Shown in pieces: positions 1-7,463 of a stretch of DNA of 12,156 nt. The translations under genes were made by a program, and so were the position numbers. The notes under the pieces were generated by a model. The model had not been told where the DNA came from. It made no database searches and saw only the letters and a list, made by a program, of their open reading frames with translations. This stretch comes from an uncultured Rhodocyclaceae bacterium (GTDB taxonomy: Bacteria > Pseudomonadota > Gammaproteobacteria > Burkholderiales > Rhodocyclaceae), in contig CAIYZZ010000119.1 of NCBI GenBank assembly GCA_903930805.1, forward strand, positions 1 through 12,156, given 5' to 3'. Numbering within the stretch: position 1 is the first letter of the stretch; each line of letters begins with the position of its first letter.

Positions 1-464
1 CAAACATCGCAACGCAGTCCAAGAAAATTGAGGCAGTTTTCCTGATCGACCAGTACCGCCAGCCCCATGCGCGCAGCGCCAATGTCGGTCAGCGCACGAT
101 CCAGCGCGCCGGTCGGACAGGCCTTGACGCAGGGGAGGGTGTCGCACATTTCGCACGGCACCTTGCGTGCCTCGAAGTAAGGCGTGCCGGTGGCGACCGA
201 ATCGCCGAGTGCCGACAGTTTCAGCGTGTCGTAAGGACAGTCGCGCACGCACAATCCGCAGCGCACGCAGGCTGCCAGAAAGTCGTTTTCCGCCAGCGCG
301 CCCGGCGGACGCAAAGCCTGCGCCGGCAAGGCCGAAGCCTGCTTCGCGTAGAGGCCGAGACCGAGCGAAAACAGGCAGGCACCGCCCACCGCCCCTACCG
401 CACTTTTCATTGCGGTACGGAGGAAGCGACGACGTCCCGACGATTTCTGCGCGGTAGCAGCCAT
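1..464 (-). CDS. napG: NapG, Fe-S quinol dehydrogenase subunit of periplasmic nitrate reductase (partial)
   Basis: The first 154 codons are present; the 3' end lies beyond the left window edge. Residues 10-16 (GRRRFLR) followed by a hydrophobic stretch to about residue 45 form a twin-arginine-type signal, so the protein should be exported folded with its clusters. Ferredoxin-type cysteines are visible at C66/C69/C72/C76 and at C104/C107/C112/C116, the latter in a CEMC...PCVKACP context typical of NapG, and two more at C144 and C152. In the Nap family NapG works with membrane protein NapH to pass electrons from quinol towards NapA. The start at 464 lies 7 bases after the napA stop, so the two are very probably cotranscribed. 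No strong ribosome binding site is seen before it. The order napF-D-A-G predicts napH next, outside the window. Confidence 0.93.
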   Translation of the reverse strand, partial: MAATAQKSSGRRRFLRTAMKSAVGAVGGACLFSLGLGLYAKQASALPAQALRPPGALAENDFLAACVRCGLCVRDCPYDTLKLSALGDSVATGTPYFEARKVPCEMCDTLPCVKACPTGALDRALTDIGAARMGLAVLVDQENCLNFLGLRCDV

Positions 465-471
465 GGCCTGT

Positions 472-3033
472 TTAGACCTTCACCACCTTCACCGCACACT
501 TCTTGAAGTCGGTCTCTTTCGAGATCGGACAGGTAGCGTCGAGCGTGAGCTTGTTCACCAGCTTGGCTTCATCAAAGAAGGGCACAAAGATGAGGCCTTT
601 GGGCGGTTTGTTGCGTCCACGGGTTTCGATGCGCGCCACCATTTCGCCGCGCCGCGACACCACTTTTACTTCCATGCCACGACCGAGACCACGCGACTTG
701 GCATCGTCAGGGTGCATGAAGATCTGCGCTTCCGGCACGGCGCGGTGCAACTCGGCCACCCGTCGCGTCATGGTGCCGGTGTGCCAGTGTTCGAGCACAC
801 GGCCGGTACACAGCCACAGGTCGTATTCCTTGTCCGGCATCTCAGGTGGATCCTGGTAGGGCAGGGCAAAAATAACCGCCTTGCCATCCTTGTGGCCGTA
901 GAACTTGACGCCCTCGCCCTTCTTCACATACGGATCATAACCTTCGCGGAAGCGCCACAAGGTTTCCTTGCCATCGACCACCGGCCAGCGCAGGCCGCGG
1001 GCATTGTGGTACATATCGAAGGCGGCGAGATCGTGGCCGTGGCCGCGACCGAACTGGGCGTATTCCTCGAACAGACCCTTCTGCACGTAGTAGCCGTAAG
1101 CCTTTGATTCGTCGTTGGTGTAGCCCTTGATAGCGTGGCCATTGGCCTTCTCAAGGTCGCCAAGAGGGAACTTGTTAACCACCTTGTTGGCATACAGGAC
1201 ATCGTAAAGGGTCTTGCCCTTCAACTCAGGTTTCTTGGCGATGAGTTCGGCCGGCCAGACTTCCTCGACCTTGAAACGCTTGGAAAACTCCATGTATTGC
1301 CAGAGGTCGGAGCGGGCCTCACCCGGTGCGCTGACTTGCTGGCGCCAGAACTGGGTACGGCGTTCGGCATTGCCGAAAGCGCCTTCCTTCTCCACCCACA
1401 TCGCCGAAGGCAACACCAGGTCGGCGGCCAGAGCAGAGACCGTCGGATAGGCATCCGACACGACGACGAAGGCTGCCGGATTGCGCCAGCCCGGATAAAT
1501 CTCGCCATTCACGTTCGGCCCGGCCTGCATGTTGTTGGTGGTACTGGTCCAGTAGCACTTGAGCTTGCCATCCTTCAGCGCGCGGCTCTGTGCCACGGCG
1601 TGCAGACCGATCTTGTCGGGAATCGTACCGTCCGGCAGTTGCCAGATTTCCTCGGTGTGCTTGCGATGCTCGGGATTAGTCACCACCATGTCGGCCGGCA
1701 GGCGATGAGAGAAAGTGCCAACTTCACGTGCAGTGCCACAGGCCGAGGGCTGACCGGTGAGCGAGAAGGGGCCGTTGCCCGGCTCGGAAATCTTGCCGAC
1801 CAGCAGATGCACGTTGTAGATCATGTTATTGACCCAAGTGCCGCGCGTGTGCTGATTGAACCCCATGGTCCAGAAGGAGACAACCTTCTTCTTCGGATCG
1901 GCATACATCTCGGCGAGTTGCTTAAGCTTGTCCGCTGGCACACCAGAGAGCTTGGACACCTTTTCCACCGTGTATTCGGAAACGAATTTGGCGAACTCAT
2001 CCAGTGTTGAATCCTTCGCCGCAGAAGGATTGCCTTTCGGTTTTCCATCATCGCCGGGGTAGCCGTTGTTGGTCGCCTTGGCTTCAAGGTCGTGTTTGGG
2101 GCGCAACCCGAAGCCGATATCGGTTTCGCCGATCTTGAAATTGACGTTCTTCTTGACGAACTCCTTGTTGACCTTGCCGGTACTGATGATGTGATGGCAG
2201 ATGTAATTCAGGATCGCCAGATCGGTGTTGGGCACGAAGACCATGCCGAGGTCGGCCAGGTCGAAACTGCGGTGCTCGAAGGTGGACAGCACATTCACAC
2301 TGCAACTCGTGTGGGTAAGCCGGCGGTCAGTAATACGGCTCCACAGGATCGGATGCATCTCGGCCATGTTCGAGCCCCAGAGCACGAAGGCATCGGCCTG
2401 CTCGATGTCGTCATAGCAACCCATCGGCTCGTCGATACCGAATGTACGCATGAAACCTGCCACCGCCGAAGCCATGCAATGACGCGCATTCGGGTCGAGG
2501 TTGTTGGAGCGGAAGCCGGCCTTCCACAATTTACTGGCAGCATAGCCTTCCCAGATGGTCCACTGACCGGAACCGAACATGGCGATGCTGCCCGGCCCCT
2601 CGGCCTTGAGTGCCGTTTTCCATTTGTCAGCCATGATGTCGAAGGCCTCGTTCCACGACACCGATACGAACTCGCCTTCCTTGTCGTACTTGCCGTCCTT
2701 CTTGCGCAACAGCGGCGTTTTCAGGCGGTCGGCACCATACATGATCTTGGACAGAAAATAACCCTTGATGCAATTGAGACCGCGATTGACCGGCGCATCC
2801 GGGTCACCTTGCGTTGCCACCACGCGATCGTTCTGCGTGCCGATCAGCACCGAGCAACCGGTACCGCAGAAGCGACAGGCGGCCTTGTCCCAGCGTACAG
2901 CAGTAGGATTGGCGGCGGCGGCCTTTGCCGCCTCCTCTTTTTTCGCAGCGATGGCGGGCAGCGACATGCCCGCAGCAGCGGCCGTGGCCGCTATGGCGTT
3001 GACCTTGATGAATTCGCGACGGTTGATGCTCAT
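472..3033 (-). CDS. napA: NapA, catalytic molybdenum subunit of periplasmic nitrate reductase
   Basis: This 853-residue protein reduces nitrate to nitrite in the periplasm using a bis-MGD molybdenum cofactor and one [4Fe-4S] cluster. The N-terminus has a twin-arginine signal (NRREFIK at residues 4-10, hydrophobic segment to an AIAA cleavage region near residue 30). The cluster ligands are C53, C56, C60 and C88 (CRFCGTGC...NCIKGY). The likely molybdenum ligand is C186 in NARHCMASA. The C-terminal third has the molydopterin dinucleotide-binding features, including [18 protein letters not shown], a very typical NapA segment. Length fits the family. The start overlaps the napD stop as ATGA, implying translational coupling, and NapD is the dedicated chaperone of the NapA signal. 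No heme motif is present, as expected. Several long frames on the other strand are shadows of this gene. Confidence 0.98.
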   Translation of the reverse strand: MSINRREFIKVNAIAATAAAAGMSLPAIAAKKEEAAKAAAANPTAVRWDKAACRFCGTGCSVLIGTQNDRVVATQGDPDAPVNRGLNCIKGYFLSKIMYGADRLKTPLLRKKDGKYDKEGEFVSVSWNEAFDIMADKWKTALKAEGPGSIAMFGSGQWTIWEGYAASKLWKAGFRSNNLDPNARHCMASAVAGFMRTFGIDEPMGCYDDIEQADAFVLWGSNMAEMHPILWSRITDRRLTHTSCSVNVLSTFEHRSFDLADLGMVFVPNTDLAILNYICHHIISTGKVNKEFVKKNVNFKIGETDIGFGLRPKHDLEAKATNNGYPGDDGKPKGNPSAAKDSTLDEFAKFVSEYTVEKVSKLSGVPADKLKQLAEMYADPKKKVVSFWTMGFNQHTRGTWVNNMIYNVHLLVGKISEPGNGPFSLTGQPSACGTAREVGTFSHRLPADMVVTNPEHRKHTEEIWQLPDGTIPDKIGLHAVAQSRALKDGKLKCYWTSTTNNMQAGPNVNGEIYPGWRNPAAFVVVSDAYPTVSALAADLVLPSAMWVEKEGAFGNAERRTQFWRQQVSAPGEARSDLWQYMEFSKRFKVEEVWPAELIAKKPELKGKTLYDVLYANKVVNKFPLGDLEKANGHAIKGYTNDESKAYGYYVQKGLFEEYAQFGRGHGHDLAAFDMYHNARGLRWPVVDGKETLWRFREGYDPYVKKGEGVKFYGHKDGKAVIFALPYQDPPEMPDKEYDLWLCTGRVLEHWHTGTMTRRVAELHRAVPEAQIFMHPDDAKSRGLGRGMEVKVVSRRGEMVARIETRGRNKPPKGLIFVPFFDEAKLVNKLTLDATCPISKETDFKKCAVKVVKV

Positions 3034-3290
3034 GCCTTTTCTCCTTCGTCTGAACCTTCGTCTGAATACTGATAAACCAGCGCAGCATCGGAAATGCCGT
3101 CCAGCAGATGCACCTTGAGCAGGGATTCTTCGGCGCTCCAGCCGGAACCATCCTCGACGGTGACCACGATGCGGCCTTGCGCCTCCTCGGTGGCATGCAC
3201 CTCGACGCCGGGAATGTCGCCTAGCGCCGCCATCACTTCGGGAAAGCGTTCGGGCCGCGCCCGCACCAGTACGCCGGAAACATTCATCAT
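3030..3290 (-). CDS. napD: NapD, NapA-specific maturation chaperone
   Basis: An 86-residue cytoplasmic protein. The N-terminal pattern ([19 protein letters not shown]) and later IVVTVED fit the small ferredoxin-fold NapD family, which binds the twin-arginine signal of NapA and delays export until the cofactors are loaded. The tail is acidic ([11 protein letters not shown]). Two adjacent ATG codons are possible starts; the first (3290-3288) overlaps the napF stop as ATGA and sits 5 bases after GGAGCAGC-like purines, the second (3287) has slightly longer spacing. The end overlaps the napA start in the same ATGA arrangement. Position between napF and napA and the length support the call more than any single motif does. 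Confidence 0.93.
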   Translation of the reverse strand: MMNVSGVLVRARPERFPEVMAALGDIPGVEVHATEEAQGRIVVTVEDGSGWSAEESLLKVHLLDGISDAALVYQYSDEGSDEGEKA

Positions 3291-3799
3291 GCTGCTCCTT
3301 CCATTGCTGCGTTTGACTTCATCGTTATCACTCTTGCCGGGCAGACGCTCACACAGGCACCGCAACTGGTGCAAAGTTCGGCAGTTGGTTCGGGCAGCGC
3401 CGCGCCACCCAGGCGTGGCCGAAAACGGATTGCCTGCGCCGTGCAGATATCGCCACAACTGCGACACACCACGTTCTGCTGTGCGACACAGTCTGCTCCA
3501 ATTTGGGGCGCAAGTCGCCAAGGCGCGCGTCCCTGGTCGTCACGCCGCAACGCGCCAGCGGTGCAAACTGCAACGCACTCGCCGCAGAAAGTACATTCGC
3601 CCTGCCCCTGAAGAAAATCGATAAACGGAAAGCTGTTGTTATCAATGACGATGATCCGCGTCGGGCATGCCGCAGTACATCCCCCGCAGCGAGTGCAAGT
3701 CTCAAGAAAGCACTTCTCAACCAACGACCAAGGCGGACGGATAGGTACATGTGCAGGCCGATTGCGGCCGAACAAAAAACCACGACGGGATACATCCAT
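3287..3799 (-). CDS. napF: NapF, cytoplasmic four-cluster ferredoxin-like protein
   Basis: A 170-residue iron-sulphur protein. Four cysteine groups are visible: C35/C38/C41/C45, C69/C72/C75/C79, C104/C112/C115/C119 (the loosest, with a longer first gap) and C143/C146/C149/C153. This matches the NapF family, which in enterobacteria is a cytoplasmic accessory protein that interacts with NapA, probably in cofactor loading or maturation. The N-terminus [12 protein letters not shown] has the RRGFL sequence common to NapF without a hydrophobic stretch after it, so export is not expected. It is the first gene of the operon. The FNR-type palindrome at 3853-3866 lies 54 bases before the start, and CAGAAT at 3830-3825 (minus strand) is at the right spacing for its -10 element. 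Confidence 0.95.
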   Translation of the reverse strand: MDVSRRGFLFGRNRPAHVPIRPPWSLVEKCFLETCTRCGGCTAACPTRIIVIDNNSFPFIDFLQGQGECTFCGECVAVCTAGALRRDDQGRAPWRLAPQIGADCVAQQNVVCRSCGDICTAQAIRFRPRLGGAALPEPTAELCTSCGACVSVCPARVITMKSNAAMEGAA

Positions 3800-3852
3800 T
3801 CAAGTGACCTATTTACTACGCCAAATTCTGGCACTGCTACCGGAAGCTTTGA

Positions 3853-3866
3853 TTGATGAATATCAA
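3853..3866 (-). promoter_or_regulatory. Perfect FNR/Anr-type box upstream of napF
   Basis: TTGATGAATATCAA is an exact inverted repeat of the FNR-family consensus TTGAT-N4-ATCAA. Its centre is 3859.5. A class II FNR promoter (site centred at -41.5) would start near 3818 and needs a -10 hexamer at about 3830-3825; the minus strand there reads CAGAAT, four of six matches to TATAAT. This arrangement supports oxygen-responsive activation of the nap operon. Which Crp/FNR-family regulator acts (FNR, Anr, Dnr) cannot be told from the site. Confidence 0.85.
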
Positions 3867-3921
3867 GAAAGCCTCATAGGAACGTCTGCATTGGCCGGGC
3901 ATGGCAGGCATAATTGCCGAT

Positions 3922-4002
3922 ATGTTACATATTGGGATCGACTTGGGCGGCACGAAAACCGAGATCGTCGCGCTCGACGAGGATGAATGCCCCCTTGACT
4001 AA
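3922..4002 (+). pseudogene. 5' remnant of a ROK-family sugar kinase (fructokinase/glucokinase type)
   Basis: From ATG 3922 the plus strand reads MLHIGIDLGGTKTEIVALDE and then runs into a TAA after 26 codons. GIDLGGTKTEIVALD is the phosphate-1 nucleotide-binding motif at the N-terminus of ROK kinases; full proteins are about 300 residues. Nothing downstream in any plus frame continues the family. The remnant therefore marks a deletion or insertion that removed almost the whole gene. It lies divergent from napF, with the napF control region between them. Confidence 0.7.
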
Positions 4003-4205
4003 TTTCTGGCACTTCAACCTTTCGCCCTAAAGAAGTCCATCCGTGGCGCGCTAAAGCCGATTGCGAGCTGGTGCCCGATGGGCTGCCTGGCTTTGTCGTG
4101 GCCCACGTGGCGGAATCCGAACGTTACCGAGTCGTCGAAGCCGACGGAATAACTCCCTCTCGATCGGCCTTGCGTGAAATAATGAAAAATGTGCCACCAA
4201 GTTGA
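3999..4205 (+). other. Unrecognised open frame without a start, possible gene remnant
   Basis: The frame starting at 3999 stays open for 68 codons (ending TGA 4203-4205), with a sensible-looking composition: FRPKEVHPW near its beginning, then LVPDGLPGFVVAHVAESERY, and SALREIMKNVPPS at the end. It has no start codon near its 5' end and a TGA just before it, so if it is coding it is the tail of a gene whose 5' part was lost at the same junction that cut the ROK kinase. I do not recognise the family. A chance open frame is quite possible. The rest of 4206-4300 shows nothing. Confidence 0.25.
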
Positions 4206-4300
4206 TCGTGGAACGAACCAAGTGCCCCCGCTACAAAAATCGGTTCTGGTTGGCGACCGTGCCTGCTCCATAATCTGGATTGATGACCTTTACAAAAGTT

Positions 4301-4738
4301 TTATTTGGCCGGCTTTGTCATCAATTCGGCCAACTGGGGCTTGCGGCTGGGAGCAACTCGAACCGCCTCGTCGAAGGCCGCGCGGGAAAGATCTTGCTGT
4401 CCGTCATGAAGATAGGCCATGCCGAGTCCTATCCACGCCTTGTCGTTTTTCGCGTCGAGGCTGATGGTTCGTTGATAGGTCTGGATGGCAGCGGCATAGT
4501 TGCGACTGGAAAACAGCAAGCCGCCCAGTTTCATGCCGGCATCCGTCGAACGAGGGTTGGCGGCAACCGCCTGTTCAAAACTCTTGCGCGCGTCTTCCAG
4601 GTGGCCTTCCGCCCAGTGCTTGTTGCCTTCGGCGATGAGCGCGGTATCGTCGATAGTGGCTGAATTGGCTGCCCATACGCACGGCGCAAGCAATGTCGCC
4701 GCGCAGGCGACCGCGGCAATTCCAGTCTTGAAGCTCAT
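4301..4738 (-). CDS. Exported TPR-repeat protein paired with the octaheme cytochrome
   Basis: A 145-residue protein with a Sec-type signal (MSFKTGIAAVACAATLLAPCVWA, cleavage predicted near residues 23-24) and then almost nothing but three TPR repeats at about 32-62, 65-96 and 99-130. Typical TPR positions are visible, such as GNKHWAEGHLEDARKSFEQA and AWIGLGMAYL. There is no cysteine after the signal, so no heme and no lipoprotein anchor. The start at 4738 is chosen because AAGGAAATCTCA precedes it and because the signal begins there; a longer frame upstream lacks these. It follows the HAO-like gene by 62 bases on the same strand, so it is probably in the same transcript. Such a protein could act as a periplasmic scaffold or assembly factor for the cytochrome, but this is inferred from position only. 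Confidence 0.85.
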   Translation of the reverse strand: MSFKTGIAAVACAATLLAPCVWAANSATIDDTALIAEGNKHWAEGHLEDARKSFEQAVAANPRSTDAGMKLGGLLFSSRNYAAAIQTYQRTISLDAKNDKAWIGLGMAYLHDGQQDLSRAAFDEAVRVAPSRKPQLAELMTKPAK

Positions 4739-4762
4739 TGAGATTTCCTTGAATGAGAAGGC

Positions 4763-4793
4763 GGAAGGCCCTCGCTTTTCACGAAGGCCTTCC
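4763..4793 (-). other. Stable hairpin between the octaheme cytochrome and TPR genes
   Basis: GGAAGGCC (4763-4770) pairs with GGCCTTCC (4786-4793), and an inner TCG/CGA pair shortens the loop to seven bases. On the minus strand no T-run follows, so it is not a normal intrinsic terminator. It sits just after the cytochrome stop and 25 bases before the TPR start, a good place for an RNA-stability or processing element that sets a different level of the two products. Confidence 0.5.
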
Positions 4794-4800
4794 TGAAGAT

Positions 4801-6309
4801 CTACTTCATTGAACCCTTGCCGTAGCGCTCTTCGAAGCCCTTTCGAACATTTTCGAGCGCGTCCTTGCTGATGCCTTTGAAGTACCACTCATGACCCTGA
4901 ATGGGCTTAAAGTGCTTTTCTAATAGAGCGTCGGCAAACGCTTCATTCCCGTCCTTCTTGCGGACAACTTCTCTCATCTCGGGAATCCACTTGAAGTAGG
5001 TGTTCTGCGCGACCTCGTAGATGCCGTGCCACCACGTGTAATCCGGCCCCATCATCGAGGCACCGTGACGAGCTCGGCGGCCCTCATGGTGCCATATCTC
5101 GAACCAAGTCCACTCGATCTTCTCATCGAACGGCGCAGCTGTAATGTACCCCTTGTCGGTGAGCTCTTTCATGGCGGCGGCGACAGGCTTGGCGAACTTG
5201 TCGTTGTAGAGATCAACGACGTCGTCGAACTGCTTGTAGTGGCCATTGATAACGTTTGAGCTATGGCAGGCGAAACAGACATTGGTCATCTTCTTGCGGC
5301 GATCCGCCCAAGTCAGGACTTCAGTGACTTTGCCGCCTTTACCTTGGGCCGAGTTGTCAATATCTCCGACCTTGGGAAGCGGCTTACTTTCCGCCAAGTC
5401 ATACTCGTCGCCGTTGTCGAGGCGCACCATGTTGAGCTTCGTCGAGATTGGCGGGCGCAACGTCCAGGAGATACGCTCGCCAACGTCGTGGGTGACTCCC
5501 TGAGTCTTCGTTGCACTCATGTGGCAAGTCGCGCAGGTCGGTGCGGCCGTGTAATCCACGCCAACAACCCACTTTTTCGACTTCAGGTTCATCTCTTCTT
5601 TCTTCGCGTTATATATGATCCCGTGCTTGGATTCGTTGTAGATCTCCATCTGCGGATGATCTGGTCCCAGGTGGCACTTGCCGCAAGTTTCCGGCTGGCG
5701 GGCCTGCGCAGACGAGAAGCTATGGCGAGCGTGGCAGGCCGAGCAGGAACCGCGGCTTCCATCGGGATTCAAACGGCCGATACCGGTGTTGGGCCAGGTT
5801 TCATAAGTGGCCTCTCCTGAATTGTCAACCTTGACCTCTGAGCCGTGACACTGGCGACAGCCGGCGTTGACTGCTGCGGGACCGCCGATGACTTCGCCCA
5901 TGATACCGTCGAGCGATGCCAGAATCTGGCCAGCCTTGGCGTGGTGGGAGCCCACCTGTTGTTTAACCTCTTTCTCGTGGCAGGTTGCACAGGCCTTCGG
6001 TGAAACCACGGTCGTCACGAAAAACACTTTACCGGCCTTGTTATTCTCGTGCTGGACGACGCCCTTCTCGCCTTGCTTGCCTTTGTGGCAATCCATGCAA
6101 TCCACCTTTTCCTTGGCGTGGGTACTCTTGCGCCACTCGGTGACAATGCCCGGGCTTTCCTTCATGTGGCACTCGATGCAAACCTTGCCATCTTCAATTT
6201 CCGCCTTCGACTTCTTCGGCAGATTCACAGCAGCGTGCGCAGCGGCTGCCGCAAGAAGGGCACCAACTAAGCCTAGTGCGCCCCTTCTAGCCAAACTCAT
6301 GATGTCCAT
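4801..6309 (-). CDS. Octaheme cytochrome c of the hydroxylamine oxidoreductase (HAO) family
   Basis: A 502-residue exported protein with eight CXXCH heme motifs, starting at residues 44, 71, 107, 151, 189, 209, 259 and 345. The signal is MDIMSLARRGALGLVGALLAA up to AHA near residue 26. After heme 7 comes THDVGERISW, and after heme 8 HHEGRRARHGASMMGPDYTWWHG, both with the look of the HAO family; eight hemes and the long 263-345 gap also fit. HAO-type enzymes either oxidise hydroxylamine (nitrifiers, anammox) or, in nap-linked forms, reduce nitrite or hydroxylamine. Y424 in GPDYTWWHG is a candidate for the tyrosine that cross-links P460 heme in true HAO, but I cannot align it. The start at 6309 is chosen over 6339 because AAGGGG lies 7 bases upstream. 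No NapC/CycX-type quinol cytochrome is adjacent. Confidence 0.92.
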   Translation of the reverse strand: MDIMSLARRGALGLVGALLAAAAAHAAVNLPKKSKAEIEDGKVCIECHMKESPGIVTEWRKSTHAKEKVDCMDCHKGKQGEKGVVQHENNKAGKVFFVTTVVSPKACATCHEKEVKQQVGSHHAKAGQILASLDGIMGEVIGGPAAVNAGCRQCHGSEVKVDNSGEATYETWPNTGIGRLNPDGSRGSCSACHARHSFSSAQARQPETCGKCHLGPDHPQMEIYNESKHGIIYNAKKEEMNLKSKKWVVGVDYTAAPTCATCHMSATKTQGVTHDVGERISWTLRPPISTKLNMVRLDNGDEYDLAESKPLPKVGDIDNSAQGKGGKVTEVLTWADRRKKMTNVCFACHSSNVINGHYKQFDDVVDLYNDKFAKPVAAAMKELTDKGYITAAPFDEKIEWTWFEIWHHEGRRARHGASMMGPDYTWWHGIYEVAQNTYFKWIPEMREVVRKKDGNEAFADALLEKHFKPIQGHEWYFKGISKDALENVRKGFEERYGKGSMK

Positions 6310-6316
6310 TGATGTG

Positions 6317-6322
6317 CCCCTT
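6317..6322 (-). promoter_or_regulatory. Ribosome binding site deciding the octaheme cytochrome start
   Basis: On the minus strand AAGGGG is followed by seven bases and the ATG at 6309. The in-frame ATG codons at 6339 (upstream of this site) and 6300 (16 bases away) are less well placed. Confidence 0.6.
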
Positions 6323-6401
6323 AGGATTGACTGTGCCACGGTTTAAAAAACTAACCATAATGATTCTGTGGTTACTTTCTCATGAGTGACATTTAATTGA
6401 C

Positions 6402-6415
6402 TTGATCGCCATCAA
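6402..6415 (-). promoter_or_regulatory. Perfect FNR/Anr-type box upstream of the octaheme cytochrome gene
   Basis: TTGATCGCCATCAA is an exact TTGAT-N4-ATCAA palindrome centred at 6408.5, about 99 bases before the cytochrome start. It has the same half-sites as the box before napF. A clear -10 at the class II spacing is not evident (the minus strand reads GAAAGT there); CAGAAT occurs one helical turn further downstream at 6368-6363. The box strongly suggests low-oxygen control of this unit, but the exact promoter is unresolved. Confidence 0.8.
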
Positions 6416-6610
6416 GGAAACAACCAACCAAATGTTGTTCATCAGGGCTCCGATTCAATGTCAGCTTCCGAGAAAACACGACAAATGAACCTGAGAATTG
6501 GAGGAGCGATGCGACTGTCCGGTATTGGCCGATAGGGTGAGTTAGCCAACGCCGGCTTTGGGGAACCGGAAATCAAACGACTCACTTCCTGACGCGAACT
6601 TGCCCGTAAT

Positions 6611-6617
6611 GTTAGAC
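6611..6617 (-). other. Possible attC-type left core (R'') after the accessory genes
   Basis: On the minus strand GTCTAAC, a full match to the integron attC consensus RYYYAAC, lies about 30 bases after the stop of the gene ending at 6648, where a cassette's attC would begin. The only candidate partner, GTTGGCT near 6551-6545, departs from GTTRRRY, and the arms between them show little complementarity. The interval 6416-6647 otherwise has no gene; a small CCGG-TT hairpin sits at 6552-6569. Confidence 0.25.
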
Positions 6618-6647
6618 CGGGGTATATGCAAAGGCTGAATGCGCTTC

Positions 6648-7013
6648 CTACTTGCCTTTGATTTTCGACATTACTTCATCGTCACTAAGCGGTGCGCCAA
6701 CCCAAACAATTACTTTCGTCGCTCCAGCGAAAACAGCTAACTCAAGAAATAGCCGTTCCTCGACTTGGGTTAGCCCGCCATCGACTTTTTCAAGTGGATG
6801 AATTACAACCGAGGTGGAAAGAACGAACCCAGAGCCACGAGCTTCAGATAGTGCCGCCTTCAAACACTTCGCCGCCTCAGCAAAGTTATCGATCAACTTG
6901 CTTTGACTCGAAAAGGCTGGGTTTGCATGCCGCTGAACGGAGCGCGAGTCATCAACGTTCCGTACTTGAAACTGATTTTCGCGAACTTGAACGTAAAGTG
7001 ATTTCGTAAGCAT
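6648..7013 (-). CDS. Small protein resembling part of MreB/actin-like proteins
   Basis: A 121-residue soluble protein. Residues 1-20 (LYVQVRENQFQVRNV) look like the first beta-hairpin of an actin-fold subdomain, and residues 68-106 (SVVIHPLEKVDGGLTQVEER, then LAVFAGATKVIVWVG) resemble the MreB segment in which a strand is followed by a helix and the AGAxxV strand. I have an impression of stand-alone MreB-annotated proteins of about 100 residues in proteobacteria with this layout; no nucleotide-binding set is complete, so filament formation is not implied. No clear ribosome binding site precedes the start. It lies 60 bases after the unknown gene at 7074-7457 and base composition is more A+T-rich than in the nap region. 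Function unknown. Confidence 0.65.
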   Translation of the reverse strand: MLTKSLYVQVRENQFQVRNVDDSRSVQRHANPAFSSQSKLIDNFAEAAKCLKAALSEARGSGFVLSTSVVIHPLEKVDGGLTQVEERLFLELAVFAGATKVIVWVGAPLSDDEVMSKIKGK

Positions 7014-7073
7014 GGCTGTTTTGGATGAGATGTCTTACTTTGAACTAAACGACCACTGGTGCAGCGAATGCGA

Positions 7074-7457
7074 TTATCGGCATGCATGGGCTTCGTATTT
7101 TTGCTCGAACTGTTCCCGTTTTAGTCGGGTGTAATCCCGGATCACTTCGCTGATAGCACTCAAATTCCCAGAAATTCTTATGTGCTTCTTTAGGGAGAAG
7201 ATGCCTGACAAACCGGAAGGAACGAATAGACGATCCGTATGCACATCAATCGAATCCAGTCCATTGCAGGTAACTTCGATGAAATCCTGCTTAGATGCGT
7301 ACAGCCCAAAACTCGTCTCGGAAATCGCATCCTCGCCATTGATGTAGCTCTTAAGTCCGCGGCTATAGCACTCCTTAAGCATCTGTAGCGCCCCTGGCAA
7401 TTCGCAGTCTCCGCATTCGACGATTTTAAGATTACGGTCAAATCGGTACAACTTCAT
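7074..7457 (-). CDS. Hypothetical protein directly downstream of an attC-like half site
   Basis: A 127-residue soluble protein, MKLYRFDRNLKIVECGDCEL at the start and a basic, charged C-terminus (RLKREQFEQKYEAHACR). No signal peptide, membrane segment or known motif is seen; the alternation of beta-type and helical stretches suggests a compact alpha/beta fold. I do not recognise the family. The start ATG lies 6 bases after GTTAGGT, which is both the attC-type right core and the only Shine-Dalgarno-like purine run (TTAGGTG). Its codon use is relatively A+T-rich. Together with the small MreB-like gene it would fill one gene-cassette-sized unit of about 850 bases. Confidence 0.65.
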   Translation of the reverse strand: MKLYRFDRNLKIVECGDCELPGALQMLKECYSRGLKSYINGEDAISETSFGLYASKQDFIEVTCNGLDSIDVHTDRLFVPSGLSGIFSLKKHIRISGNLSAISEVIRDYTRLKREQFEQKYEAHACR

Positions 7458-7463
7458 AAAGGC

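Noticed and set aside
463..3072. Long plus-strand open frames opposite napA (463-1107, 1135-2010, 2092-3072)
   Set aside because: They are antisense shadows of napA in GC-rich codons; they have no recognisable domains, and napA with its cofactor motifs explains the region fully.
4014..4271. Minus-strand open frame of 85 codons in the scar region
   Set aside because: No ribosome binding site and no domain. The plus frame 3999-4205 has the more protein-like composition, and neither is firm.
4739..4888. Longer TPR protein starting at 4888
   Set aside because: The extension overlaps the cytochrome's 3' end, is arginine-rich and would bury the signal peptide; the start at 4738 has a proper binding site.
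4801..6309. Reading the octaheme cytochrome as evidence for a nitrifier
   Set aside because: HAO-family proteins are widespread in non-nitrifiers; the FNR-type box and nap neighbourhood point to anaerobic nitrate respiration, and no amo gene is present here.
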